NCBI RefSeq assembly: GCF_005491205.1
Contig: NZ_CP028035.1
Span: 62,001 to 126,000, forward strand
DNA from: Nissabacter sp. SGAir0207
GTDB taxonomy: Bacteria; Pseudomonadota; Gammaproteobacteria; Enterobacterales; Enterobacteriaceae
Direction: 5' to 3'
Length of the DNA stretch: 64,000 nucleotides
Shown here in pieces: positions 18,031-26,498 of the stretch (its first letter is position 1; each line of letters begins with the position of its first letter). A program made the translations under genes and the position numbers. The notes under the pieces are model-generated. The model searched no databases. It saw only the letters and a program-made list of their open reading frames with translations, and was not told the DNA's origin.

Positions 18031-19854
18031 TTAGGCAGAAGTGGGTGACAGGCTGCGGATGTAGCTGCGCCAGCCGCCAAATGAGGTGATCTCCCGTGCG
18101 CCCTCCAGCGCCCAGGATTCGCACAGGAACCCTTTGACGCGGCGGCCATCGGCCAGCTCCAGCGTGCCGATGCCAAGCGGGGCGGCGATCTCCTCGACGA
18201 ACTCGCCGAAGCGCGCCAGCGGCATCTCCCACAGCTCGACGGCAATCGCCTCGCCGCCTGCGGCGCGCACCAGCCCCGGTTTCGGCGGCTGGGTGTCGAG
18301 GGCGTAGAGGCGGTAGTGCGGCGCGGTGGTGGCCTGCTCCACCCGCACCGCCTGGCGCTCGGTTAGCTGGTGGTTGAGCGGCATCCCGCTCAAGTGCGCG
18401 CCGACCACCGCCACGCGCACATAGCCGGTTTTTGGCGGCAGCGGCGGGGTGAGGTAGCTCTCCGGCAGCGGCTGGCCAGTGGCGCCGAGCGGCAGGTCAC
18501 GGCGGGACTGCCAGCGGGCGCCAAACTGCGCCAGCGCCAGATCGTGCCAGGCCGGGGCGATCAGCGTGATGCCAGCGGGCAGGCCGTCGCCGCGCATCCC
18601 GGCTGGCAGCGCCAGCGCCGCCAGATCCGCCAGATTGGTGAAGTTGGTGTAGGTGCCGAACTGGGCGTTGAAGCGCACCGGCTCCTGCGCCATCTCATCC
18701 AGCGTGCGGATGGTTGGCGAGGTGGGCACCACCAGCGCGTCCACCTCCGCCAGCGCCAGGTTGATCTTTCTTGCCAGCTCGGCGCGCAAATACTCGGCGC
18801 GCCAGGCGTCACAGGCGCTGTAGTGTTTGCCACCGGCCACGATGCCGCGCACCACCGGGTCAATCGCCTCCGGCTGCTCCTCCAGCAGCGCGCCAACCGC
18901 CACCGTGCGCTCGGCGACCCACGGCCCTTGGTAGAGTTGCTCCGCCAGTTCACGGAACGGGGTGAAGTCGATGCGTGTCAGGGTCGCGCCGCGCGCCTCC
19001 AATTCATGCAGCGCCTCGGCAAAGGCCCGCTCGGCCTGCGCGTCACCGAAGAACTCCAGGCTGTCCGGCACCGCGAGGCGCGGCGCGTCCGGCAATGCGG
19101 CCGGGGCGGTGAAGGGATTGCGGCGCGAGTAGGCGTCGGCGGCATCGTAGCCGCCCGCCGCCTCCGCCACCGCCAGCGCGTCCGTGACCGTCAGGGCGAA
19201 AACGGACACGCAGTCATTCAACCGGCAGGCTGGCACCACGCCGTGGGTGGAGAGCCAGCCCTTGGTTGGCTTCAGCCCAACGATGTTATTGAAGCCCGCT
19301 GGCACACGGCCGGAGCCAGCGGTGTCGGTGCCGAGGGCAAAGGCCACCAGCCCGCGCGCCACCGCCGAGGCGGAGCCGGAGCTGGAGCCGCCGCTGACGT
19401 ACTCCGGGTTGAAGCTGTTACGCACCGCGCCAAACGGCGAGCGGGTGCCGACCAGCCCGGTGGCGAACTGGTCGAGGTTGGTTTTGCCGATGACAATGGC
19501 CCCGGCGGCACGCAGGTTCGCTACTACGGTGGCATCGGCCGCTGCCTGATAGGTGAAGGCCGGGCAGGCGGCGCTGGTGGGCCAGCCGCCGACGTCAATG
19601 TTGTCTTTCACCGCAAACGGGACGCCAAACAGCGGGAAGGCGGCCAGATCGCCGCTCGCCGCCGCCAGCCGCGCCAGCAGGGCGTCGGTCTGGGCACGCA
19701 GTTGCGCTGGCGTGGCACGGTAGATCCAGGCGTTGTCCTCCGCCTCCAGCGCGGCCAGCACCTGCGCGAGGGTGTCATGGAGTGCCCGTGGGTGGGCATA
19801 GTGCTGTTGCTGCCATTGGTGCAGGGTAAATCCGGTACAGGGGGTCGGTTGCAT
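18031..19854 (-). CDS. atzF: Allophanate hydrolase
   Basis: Hydrolyses allophanate to ammonia and carbon dioxide, the second half of the urea amidolyase route, 607 residues. The amidase-signature domain (about 1-440) contains the catalytic Lys in FAVKDNID, the cis-Ser and nucleophile Ser of GGSSSGSASAVARG, and GTDTAGSGRVPAG. The C-terminal domain (about 460-607, starting YVRVAVVGAHLSGMPLN) is the small AtzF C-terminal fold. The ATG at 19854 (MQPTPCTGF) sits downstream of a sigma-54 promoter. It is the first gene of the urea operon. Longer in-frame starts would overlap the promoter and are unlikely. Confidence 0.94.
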   Translation of the reverse strand: MQPTPCTGFTLHQWQQQHYAHPRALHDTLAQVLAALEAEDNAWIYRATPAQLRAQTDALLARLAAASGDLAAFPLFGVPFAVKDNIDVGGWPTSAACPAFTYQAAADATVVANLRAAGAIVIGKTNLDQFATGLVGTRSPFGAVRNSFNPEYVSGGSSSGSASAVARGLVAFALGTDTAGSGRVPAGFNNIVGLKPTKGWLSTHGVVPACRLNDCVSVFALTVTDALAVAEAAGGYDAADAYSRRNPFTAPAALPDAPRLAVPDSLEFFGDAQAERAFAEALHELEARGATLTRIDFTPFRELAEQLYQGPWVAERTVAVGALLEEQPEAIDPVVRGIVAGGKHYSACDAWRAEYLRAELARKINLALAEVDALVVPTSPTIRTLDEMAQEPVRFNAQFGTYTNFTNLADLAALALPAGMRGDGLPAGITLIAPAWHDLALAQFGARWQSRRDLPLGATGQPLPESYLTPPLPPKTGYVRVAVVGAHLSGMPLNHQLTERQAVRVEQATTAPHYRLYALDTQPPKPGLVRAAGGEAIAVELWEMPLARFGEFVEEIAAPLGIGTLELADGRRVKGFLCESWALEGAREITSFGGWRSYIRSLSPTSA

Positions 19855-19893
19855 GGGCGGGATTCCATCATGTACACAAGATGGAAGGGAGAA

Positions 19894-19910
19894 AGCAAAG
19901 GGTATGCCAA
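19894..19910 (-). promoter_or_regulatory. Sigma-54 (RpoN) promoter of the urea operon
   Basis: On the minus strand the sequence TTGGCATACCCTTTGCT matches the -24/-12 consensus TGGCAYRNNNNTTGCW with the required GG-N10-GC spacing. The predicted start site lies near base 19883, about 30 bases before the allophanate hydrolase ATG. It implies NtrC-type nitrogen activation. A TGCACC half-site lies about 60 bp further upstream near 19973, but no full NtrC palindrome is seen. Confidence 0.75.
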
Positions 19911-20084
19911 CTCGATAAATCATTAATAAAGATGGCTTTATAACGGGATGGGAAAGGGCGGGTGCGCGGGGTTGCACCAGCGGCGGACGCTTTTTGCGCG
20001 GCGGTGGGGCATGGACGTGCCTGACGCAGTGCCGCCAGAACGGCTATCCTGATCGCCATTACCTGTATTGCGGAAAGGGGCGTT

Positions 20085-21554
20085 ATGCGTTTACGGATCA
20101 AGAGACGGCTGAAACAGTTGACCGTGCTGCTGGCGGTGGCGGCAGTCACCCTGTTTAGCGTGCGGGTCTATGATACCCAGAGCGGGCCGCCGCTGGAGCC
20201 GTGGCACACCGAGGTGCCGACCGAACTGACCACCGAGGAGTTGGATCACGCTGACTGGGCGGAGTACCTGCGCGTGGAGCGGCAGGCGTTTGATGAGGTC
20301 ACCCACGAGGTGACGGAGAAGCTCGACGCCGACGAGCGCCAGCCCTTCAACCGCTACTTTCAGGGCAGCGTGATCTATCCCGGCCACTTCCGCCATGACT
20401 GGAACCACTCCTATGAGCTGCGGCCCGCTGGCCCGCCGCAGGGGGCCGTGGTGATGCTGCATGGGCTGACGGACTCGCCCTACAGCCTGCGCCACCTGGC
20501 GGCGCACTACCAGCAGCGCGGTTGGCTGGTGGTGGGCATCCGCCTGCCGGGCCACGGCACGGTGCCGGGCGCGCTGACCCAGGTGAGCTGGGAGCAGTGG
20601 ATGGCCGCCACCCGGCTGGCGGTGCGCGAGGCGCGGGAGAGGGCGGGGCCAGCGGTGCCGCTGCAATTGGTCGGCTTCTCCAACGGCGGCGCGCTGGCGC
20701 TGAAATATACGCTGGATGCGCTGCACGACCCGTCGCTGGTGCGGCCACAGCGGGTGGTGCTGATCTCGCCGATGATTGGCGTCACTAGCTTTGCCCGTTT
20801 TGCTGGCCTGGCTGGTCTGCCAGCGCTGTTCCCACGCTTTGCCAAAGCCGCCTGGCTCAGCATCCTGCCGGAGTTCAACCCCTTCAAATATAACTCGTTC
20901 CCGGTGAATGGCGCGCGCCAGTCGTGGGAGCTGACGCAGGCGCTGCAACAGCAGATTGTGCAGGAGGAGAAGGGTGGTGGGCTGGCGCAGTTACCGCCGC
21001 TGCTGACCTTCCAGTCGGTGCTCGACTCCACCGTCAGCACGCGCGCGGTGGTGGAGGCGCTCTACAACCGCCTGCCAGCCAACGGCAGTGAGCTGGTGCT
21101 GTTTGACATCAACCGCCGGGCGGAGTTTGGGCCGCTGCTCAAGCCGAATGCCGACACCGCACTGGAGCGGTTGCTGCCGCCCCCGCCGCGCCGCTACGCC
21201 ACCACGGTGGTCGGCAACGGGCCAGCGGGCAGTGGCAATTCAGTGGTGGCCGATACCCTGCCAGCCAACGGCCTTGCGCACCAGCGGCAGGCGCTGGGGA
21301 TCGCCTATCCGCCGGAGATCTACTCGCTGTCACATGTGGCGCTGCCGTTCCCGCCAGATGACTCGCTCTATGGCCGCACGCCCACCGATCCGCACCAGTT
21401 TGGCCTCAGCCTCGGGACACTGGCCTCGCGCGGCGAGCGCGGGGCGCTGGTGGAAAGCATGGACACGCTGATGCGCATCGCCTCCAATCCCTTCTACCCC
21501 TGGCTGCTGGCGCGCATCGATCAGGGGATTCAGGGGCGGTCGGCGTTGAGGTAG
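20085..21554 (+). CDS. Membrane-anchored alpha/beta hydrolase
   Basis: Predicted serine hydrolase of 489 residues. A basic N-terminus followed by a hydrophobic segment (LTVLLAVAAVTLFSVRVY, residues 12-29) suggests a membrane anchor or uncleaved signal, with the catalytic part outside the cytoplasm. The alpha/beta fold has the oxyanion motif MLHGLTDSPYSLR near 125, the nucleophile elbow GFSNGG with Ser199, and a candidate His in SLSHVALPF. A C-terminal extension of about 150 residues is unassigned. The substrate is unknown. Its 3' end overlaps the convergent HD-domain gene by 25 bp. Confidence 0.8.
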   Translation: MRLRIKRRLKQLTVLLAVAAVTLFSVRVYDTQSGPPLEPWHTEVPTELTTEELDHADWAEYLRVERQAFDEVTHEVTEKLDADERQPFNRYFQGSVIYPGHFRHDWNHSYELRPAGPPQGAVVMLHGLTDSPYSLRHLAAHYQQRGWLVVGIRLPGHGTVPGALTQVSWEQWMAATRLAVREARERAGPAVPLQLVGFSNGGALALKYTLDALHDPSLVRPQRVVLISPMIGVTSFARFAGLAGLPALFPRFAKAAWLSILPEFNPFKYNSFPVNGARQSWELTQALQQQIVQEEKGGGLAQLPPLLTFQSVLDSTVSTRAVVEALYNRLPANGSELVLFDINRRAEFGPLLKPNADTALERLLPPPPRRYATTVVGNGPAGSGNSVVADTLPANGLAHQRQALGIAYPPEIYSLSHVALPFPPDDSLYGRTPTDPHQFGLSLGTLASRGERGALVESMDTLMRIASNPFYPWLLARIDQGIQGRSALR

Positions 21555-22126
21555 GCGCGCTCGGTGTCGTGGAACCACTGCGCCGGCACGTTGTAGGGCG
21601 GCTGGTGCAGGCTGTCGAGCGCCTCGTCGATGGTACGCTTGGCGCGCTGCCAGAGCGTGCTGTCACCCTCTTTCAGCACCTCCAGTTGCAGGCGCTTCTC
21701 AATCAGGTAGGTCTTGGCGAAATCCGCGTCGCACTCCAAAATTTCATGCAGATTATCGATCAGATCGGCCAGTTTGATGGTTTTGGCCTGAGGGCTGGCC
21801 TGCGCGGTGTGGCGGCGATCGCGGTTCTTGCGCACGATGCGGCTGTCCTCTTCCGGCTGGCTGGTATTGGTCAGCATCTCCACCAGTTCGGCCACTTCCG
21901 CGCCAAACTTCTCCTGGATCTCATGCAGGGTGGTCGGGGTGTCCTCCACCGTGTCATGCAGCCAGGCGGCGGCCAGCATCGCCTCGGTGTGAGGGACGCT
22001 GCGAACGATCTTTGCCACCGCGCGCGGGTGCACAATGTAGGGATCGTCCGTATACTTTCGGCGCTGGTTAATGGCGGCGTGCGCTTTGCCAGCAAAGCGG
22101 CGCGCCCGTTCAACTAAAGTCGTCAT
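21530..22126 (-). CDS. HD-domain phosphohydrolase (MESH1/SpoT-hydrolase-like)
   Basis: Small cytoplasmic HD-superfamily metal hydrolase, 198 residues. Motifs in order are RKYTDDPYIVHPRAVAKIV, WLHDTVEDTP (the HD pair plus ED), EDSRIVRKNRDRRHTAQ and AKTIKLADLIDN. This pattern is that of stand-alone ppGpp hydrolase-like domains (RelA/SpoT HD fold) and of related enterobacterial proteins. Whether it acts on (p)ppGpp is not shown. The ATG at 22126 has GGGAG about 8 bases upstream; a longer start at 22234 would include non-conserved residues. Confidence 0.8.
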   Translation of the reverse strand: MTTLVERARRFAGKAHAAINQRRKYTDDPYIVHPRAVAKIVRSVPHTEAMLAAAWLHDTVEDTPTTLHEIQEKFGAEVAELVEMLTNTSQPEEDSRIVRKNRDRRHTAQASPQAKTIKLADLIDNLHEILECDADFAKTYLIEKRLQLEVLKEGDSTLWQRAKRTIDEALDSLHQPPYNVPAQWFHDTERAYLNADRP

Positions 22127-22338
22127 AGATTTCTCCCTTGTCCCTGAGGCGCGGCCTGTGTGGCAACAGGCAAGAAATTTGCGCGCCAAGCTACGGTTTA
22201 CGCAGAGGAAGGCGGCCCATACGCTTTGTTTCACCTTTTAACATAGCGTGGTTTCCCATTTCATGCCGCCCGACGCCCTGCTTTTCAGAGCAGGCCCAGC
22301 GCCACGCGGGCATCGCCACTGCCTATGCTTGCTATTAT

Positions 22339-22350
22339 ATCGCACACTAT
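22339..22350. promoter_or_regulatory. OhrR operator-like element before ohrR
   Basis: ATCGCACACTAT lies 14 bp upstream of the ohrR start, in a very AT-rich promoter. The same 12 bases occur on the opposite strand upstream of ohr (22893-22904). A shared element in front of both the regulator and its known target gene is the expected layout for an OhrR operator. Confidence 0.6.
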
Positions 22351-22363
22351 ATATATTGGAACC

Positions 22364-22828
22364 ATGAACAGACATCCTGACGATTCGCTGCCCGACCTGC
22401 CGCTGCTGCACCTCGACCAGCAGATGTGCTTTGCGCTCTACTCCGCCAATCTGGCGTTGAACAAGGTCTACCGCAAGCTGCTGGCGCAGCTCGGCCTGAC
22501 CTACCCGCAATATCTGGTGATGCTGGTGCTATGGGAGCGCGAGGGGGTTACGGTCTCAGAAATTGGCGAGCGGCTGTTTTTGGACTCCGCCACCCTGACC
22601 CCGCTGCTGAAGCGGCTGGAGGCGGCAGGCCTGCTGTCGCGCCGCCGGGCAGCCAGCGATGAGCGACAGGTGCTGATTAGCCTGACCGACGCTGGCCGGG
22701 CATTGCGCCAACAGGCGCAGGCGGTGCCCGAGGCGGTGGCCTGTGCGGCCGAGTGCGATGTCGAAGAGTTGAACGCCATTAAGCAACAGCTTGAGCTGCT
22801 GCGCGGCAAGCTGTTGAAACGCACCTGA
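22364..22828 (+). CDS. ohrR: Organic-hydroperoxide sensing repressor OhrR (MarR family)
   Basis: MarR-family repressor of 154 residues. The redox-sensing Cys is residue 22 in [12 protein letters not shown], at the same position as in Xanthomonas OhrR. The family landmark [14 protein letters not shown] follows at about 46-59, with the winged-helix core [27 protein letters not shown] and the wing [16 protein letters not shown]. On oxidation by organic peroxides OhrR leaves DNA and frees ohr transcription. Ohr lies 137 bp downstream in the same direction under its own promoter and a copy of the operator. A longer in-frame start at 22325 would swallow the operator and is rejected. Confidence 0.92.
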   Translation: MNRHPDDSLPDLPLLHLDQQMCFALYSANLALNKVYRKLLAQLGLTYPQYLVMLVLWEREGVTVSEIGERLFLDSATLTPLLKRLEAAGLLSRRRAASDERQVLISLTDAGRALRQQAQAVPEAVACAAECDVEELNAIKQQLELLRGKLLKRT

Positions 22829-22892
22829 ACCTTTGGGCGGCCCGCTACCGGGTCGCCCAACGCGAAAGCATTGGATGTCTGCCACTAATTAA

Positions 22893-22904
22893 ATAGTGTG
22901 CGAT
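22893..22904. promoter_or_regulatory. OhrR operator-like element before ohr
   Basis: ATAGTGTGCGAT is the exact reverse complement of the 12-bp element upstream of ohrR. It is embedded in a broader AT-rich context (TTAAATAGTGTGCGATTAAAT) 61 bp before the ohr start. Confidence 0.6.
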
Positions 22905-22965
22905 TAAATCGTTTGTTATATCGAGGGCGGCCACGGCCGCATCCCAGCCAAAAAAGGAAAATATT

Positions 22966-23391
22966 ATGTCTATCGAGAAAGTGATCTACCGCGCCCATGC
23001 AAAAGCCACCGGCGGCCGCGATGGCCGTGCCACCTCCTCTGACGGCGTGCTGGACATCAAACTGGGCGTGCCGAAAGAGATGGGCGGCATGGGCGGGGAG
23101 GCCACTAATCCAGAGCAGCTGTTTGCCGCCGGTTACTCTGCCTGCTTCCTCGGCGCACTGAAATATGTGGCGTCACAAGAGAAGGTGAAGATCCCGAACG
23201 AGGCGCAGATTGAGGGCACCGTGGGCATCGGCCCGGTGCCGACCGGGTTTGCAATTGAAGTGCAGCTCGACATCAGCCTGCCGGGCGTAGAGCGCAGCAT
23301 CGCCGAAGATCTGGTGAAAAAGGCGCACATTGTCTGCCCTTACTCCAATGCCACCCGCGGCAACATCGACGTCACCCTTAACATTAAATAA
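22966..23391 (+). CDS. ohr: Organic hydroperoxide reductase Ohr
   Basis: Thiol peroxidase of the Ohr/OsmC superfamily, 141 residues, reducing organic and fatty-acid hydroperoxides with lipoyl-protein electrons. The two catalytic cysteines are present: Cys60 in [12 protein letters not shown] and Cys124 in [12 protein letters not shown]. The active-site Arg is probably in GGRDGRA. The length and both motifs are typical of Ohr rather than OsmC. It is preceded by a clear AAGGAAA ribosome site and followed by a terminator. Confidence 0.96.
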   Translation: MSIEKVIYRAHAKATGGRDGRATSSDGVLDIKLGVPKEMGGMGGEATNPEQLFAAGYSACFLGALKYVASQEKVKIPNEAQIEGTVGIGPVPTGFAIEVQLDISLPGVERSIAEDLVKKAHIVCPYSNATRGNIDVTLNIK

Positions 23392-23424
23392 GCCATTGCT
23401 GGCCTGATAGTAAGCGTGATAATT

Positions 23425-23453
23425 AAAAAGGAGGGGCGCCCCCCTCTTTTTTT
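23425..23453 (+). terminator. Terminator of ohr
   Basis: GAGGGGCG/CCCCCTC hairpin flanked by an A-run and followed by seven T residues, 34 bp after the ohr stop codon. Confidence 0.85.
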
Positions 23454-23622
23454 ATCAACTCCCTGTTTTAATGCCTTTTCCCCGCTTTTTACCGCAATTT
23501 CCTCAGAATATTCCTGAACAGCTATCAAAAAACGTACTTATTTTGCAGCTAAGTGAACCGGTTGTGATCAATAATGTCCGATTATTTTAGAATCTAAATA
23601 CCATCCGGGGCTTATTTACTAC

Positions 23623-25296
23623 ATGAATAGAGTTAATTCTCTATCGCAACAAACGCTTTCTCTGTTGTTAGCGATCTATATCGGCATTTTCCTGAATTTT
23701 TCCGTTTTTTACCGTCGTTTCGATGATATGACCCGCGGCGTCCACGCCATAAAAATGATCTCTGCGGTCACCGAGGTGCTGGCCATCGTCTTGTTCACCT
23801 TCTTTGTCATGCGCATGGTGTCGCTGGGTGGCAAGCTGTTCTATCGCGTGATGGCATCGCTGCTGGTGCTGGTCTCGGTGGCCGCCAGCTACTACATGAC
23901 CTTCTTCAACGTGGTGATTGGCTACGGCATTATCGTGTCGGTGATGACCACGGACGTCGATCTGTCGAAAGAGGTGATTGGTTACCACTTCCTGCTGTGG
24001 ATGGCGGCGGTCAGCGCCCTGCCGCTGCTGCTGATCTGGAAAAACAACCTGAGCCACACCCTGATTGAGCAGATCAAAACGCCCGGCCAGCGCCTGAAAC
24101 CGCTGGCGCTGCTGCTGGGCGTCGGGCTGCTGGTGTGGCTGCCGCTGCGCCTGCTCGACATGGAGCAGTCAGCCAATGAGAAGGTGACCAACATCGACCT
24201 GCCGAGCTACGGCGGGGTGGTGGCGCACTCCTACCTGCCTTCCAACTGGCTGGCGGCCCTCGGCCTGTTCGCCTACACCCAGTATGATGAGAGCCAGGAC
24301 GCCGACGACCTCGCCGACCCGGCCAAGCAGTTCACCTACGTGCCACCGGCCGGGCTGGATGACACCTACGTGGTGTTTATCATTGGCGAGACCACCCGCT
24401 GGGATCACATGGGCCTGCTGGGCTACAGCCGCGACACCACGCCGCGCCTGTCAAAAGAGAAGAATCTGGTCGCCTTCAAGGGCGTCTCCTGCGACACCGC
24501 CACCAAACTCTCGCTGCGCTGCATGTTCGTGCGTGAGGGCGGGGTGGAGGATAACCCGCAGCGCACGCTGAAGGAGCAGAATGTCTTCGCGGTGATGAAG
24601 TCCCTTGGCTTCACCTCGGAGCTGTTCGCCATGCAGAGCGAGGTGTGGTTCTACAACAATACCAACCCGGATAACTTCTCCTTCCGTGAGCTGATCGCCT
24701 CGGAGAAGCGCAATGACGGCAAGCCGGTGGATGACATGTTGCTGGTCAACGAGATGAGCGAGTCGCTGAAGCGCTACCCGCACGGCAAGCACCTGATCGT
24801 GCTGCACACCAAAGGCTCGCACTACCTCTACTCCCAGCGCTACCCGCGTGAGTACGCCCGCTACACGCCGGAGTGCATGGGCATTGACCAGTCGTGCAGC
24901 AAGCAGCAGTTGCTCAACGCCTTCGATAACAGCGTGCTCTACACCGACAGCTTTATCGACAACGTGATTGATCAGGTGCGCGACAAGAAGGCGCTGGTGT
25001 TCTACGCCGCCGACCACGGCGAATCGATTGAGGAGAACGCCCACTTCCACGGCACCCCGCGCGAGATGGCCCCGGCCGAGCAGTTCCGCGTGCCGCTGAT
25101 GGTCTGGGCATCAGACAGCTTCCTGTCGCAGCCAGAGCACCGCAGCGCCTTCGAGCAGTTGCAGGCGCAGCAGCGCATCGGCGTGACCCACCACCACACC
25201 GAGCTGTTTGATACCATCCTGGGCTGCATTGGCTTTACCTCGCCGGATGGCGGCATCAACCAGAAAAACAACTGGTGCCACCTGCCGGGCCGGTGA
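23623..25296 (+). CDS. eptB: Kdo2-lipid A phosphoethanolamine 7''-transferase EptB
   Basis: Inner-membrane enzyme adding phosphoethanolamine to the outer Kdo of lipopolysaccharide, 557 residues. Five transmembrane segments occupy about residues 1-180, including SYYMTFFNVVIGYGIIVSVMTTDVDLSKEV. The periplasmic alkaline-phosphatase-like domain then begins with YVVFIIGETTRWDHMGLLGYSRDTTP (metal-binding Glu). The nucleophile Thr lies in CDTATKLSLRCMF near 292-294, and the metal site continues with LHTKGSH and AADHGES. In E. coli eptB is also adjacent to the proline tRNA gene, supporting the assignment. No clear strong ribosome site was seen. Confidence 0.94.
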   Translation: MNRVNSLSQQTLSLLLAIYIGIFLNFSVFYRRFDDMTRGVHAIKMISAVTEVLAIVLFTFFVMRMVSLGGKLFYRVMASLLVLVSVAASYYMTFFNVVIGYGIIVSVMTTDVDLSKEVIGYHFLLWMAAVSALPLLLIWKNNLSHTLIEQIKTPGQRLKPLALLLGVGLLVWLPLRLLDMEQSANEKVTNIDLPSYGGVVAHSYLPSNWLAALGLFAYTQYDESQDADDLADPAKQFTYVPPAGLDDTYVVFIIGETTRWDHMGLLGYSRDTTPRLSKEKNLVAFKGVSCDTATKLSLRCMFVREGGVEDNPQRTLKEQNVFAVMKSLGFTSELFAMQSEVWFYNNTNPDNFSFRELIASEKRNDGKPVDDMLLVNEMSESLKRYPHGKHLIVLHTKGSHYLYSQRYPREYARYTPECMGIDQSCSKQQLLNAFDNSVLYTDSFIDNVIDQVRDKKALVFYAADHGESIEENAHFHGTPREMAPAEQFRVPLMVWASDSFLSQPEHRSAFEQLQAQQRIGVTHHHTELFDTILGCIGFTSPDGGINQKNNWCHLPGR

Positions 25297-25396
25297 CATT
25301 TATTGTCGTGGCGAATTAATAAACAGTTGATGGATGGGTGAGAAAAAAGGGATTGACGACATGGGCGTAGCGGAAGTAAGATGCGCCCCGCACTCT

Positions 25397-25473
<77 letters not shown>

Positions 25474-25505
25474 AATTCTGATTCACGGTTCCCGACCCGT
25501 GAAAT

Positions 25506-25539
25506 AAAAAACCCGCAACCTCTGGTTAGCGGGTTTTTT
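25506..25539 (+). terminator. Terminator after tRNA-Pro
   Basis: AAAAAACCCGC pairs with GCGGGTTTTTT around a loop of about 11 bases, starting 33 bp after the tRNA. Confidence 0.88.
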
Positions 25540-25597
25540 GTTGCCTGTAATCCGTGCACTGCGGATCTATCTGGAAAAAAACGGGTGCATAGAGGCT

Positions 25598-25628
25598 CCC
25601 CAGACAACAGGCGGGGCAGGCCCCGCCT
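25598..25628 (-). terminator. Hairpin downstream of the hok-like gene
   Basis: AGGCGGGGC/GCCCCGCCT stem just after the hok-like stop codon on the minus strand. It has no long T-run, so it may be the 3' stem of the hok mRNA rather than a strong terminator. Confidence 0.5.
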
Positions 25629-25635
25629 TGATTGC

Positions 25636-25788
25636 TTATTCACGAACGGCTTCGTAGGCCAGTATCGCTGCCACACTTATTCCGTCATATTCAATGTGCA
25701 ATTCGCAGAGCGAACGGCGCACCAAAAAAGTAAAGAGTAAAACCGTGACACAAATAACGGTTAACCCAATCAGAAATCGTTGTGACAT
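25636..25788 (-). CDS. Hok/Gef-family type I toxin
   Basis: Small membrane toxin of 50 residues. A hydrophobic segment at about 5-22 (FLIGLTVICVTVLLFTFL) is followed by the Hok hallmark RRSLCELHIEYDG and the AAILAYEA tail; the Cys and the CEL motif are intact. Overproduced Hok proteins depolarise the inner membrane. The ATG at 25788 has AAGGAG about 9 bases upstream; the reading frame is open further upstream but without a ribosome site. An antisense Sok RNA could not be pinned down, but a long hairpin lies in the 5' region. It sits between tRNA-Pro and the left repeat of the accessory island. Confidence 0.85.
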   Translation of the reverse strand: MSQRFLIGLTVICVTVLLFTFLVRRSLCELHIEYDGISVAAILAYEAVRE

Positions 25789-25817
25789 ATTTGCCTCTCC
25801 TTGAAAGCAGATAGGGA

Positions 25818-25859
25818 TGAGGCTACAATCACCTTGTCTAGGGGTGATTGGTAGCCTCA
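25818..25859. promoter_or_regulatory. Long inverted repeat in the hok 5' region
   Basis: TGAGGCTAC-A-ATCACC pairs with GGTGATT-G-GTAGCCTCA around TTGTCTAGG, starting 30 bp upstream of the hok-like start codon. This is the expected place for the structured hok leader and its antisense Sok target. No sok promoter was identified. Confidence 0.5.
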
Positions 25860-25942
25860 CATGGATTGCATATCATGTGGGGCAACTCCACCGCCTGACT
25901 GATACCCAAGCCAGACAGCCTTGAGCACCCGCCGCGCACTAT

Positions 25943-26444
25943 ACTCCCTCTTTTCATCGACTTGCCACTCCGGCAGGCGTTATTTCCATGACATTTTTTT
26001 ATTGCCGATTCATTAATTTATTTATTATTTCATTGCTGTGGAATGGGTATTACGGGAACACGTAACACGAATGGGAAATAAGTAATTGAAGGCGGGATTA
26101 AATAAGGAAGAAGTAGGGAAGGGAAATAAAAAGCCGCCCGTAGGCGGCCGGTGGAAATATCAGGCGTGCGCGGTGTTATGCACCACACGGCGCGCTTGCT
26201 CCATGCTGAGATGATGCTGCTGCATCTCCAGCATCAGTTGGCCGGTGGTGCGTTCGCGGCCGGTGGCGACCACGGCGACCAACTGCTCTTTCAGGCCGTA
26301 GAGCGCGATGAAGTTTTTCTCCTCCAGCGATCCAATCAGATCGATCTGATCCCACTTCTCCGGGTGGCCCAGATAGTCGTAGCGGGTGCCGTAGTGCTGC
26401 GTCCAGAAGAAGGGGATGCGGTCGAAAGGCGCGTTGCCGCCCAG
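25943..26444. repeat. Left copy of the 502-bp island-flanking direct repeat
   Basis: It matches 35146-35647 in the same orientation over 502 bp with about 14 substitutions and no gaps by eye. It contains about 215 bp of intergenic DNA, the terminator of the oxidoreductase gene (near 26127-26150) and the last 95 or so codons of that gene. It marks the left edge of the T6SS effector island. Confidence 0.95.
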
Positions 26445-26498
26445 GAACTCCCGGTGATGATTCGCCGCCTGCTGGTGACGTTCGGCGACCCAGACCAC
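26160..26498 (-). pseudogene. 3' fragment of the Rieske/FAD oxidoreductase gene
   Basis: An open frame ending at the same stop as the intact gene at 35363-36901 encodes only its C-terminus (FFWTQHYGTRYDYLG through ARRVVHNTAHA). Over the shared part there are only two amino-acid changes (Glu to Ala, Ser to Thr), while most nucleotide differences are silent. Upstream of 26444 the reading continues for about 18 codons (VWVAERHQQAANHHREF) that still resemble, but do not match, the intact gene. It lacks the Rieske and FAD domains and cannot be functional. Confidence 0.88.
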
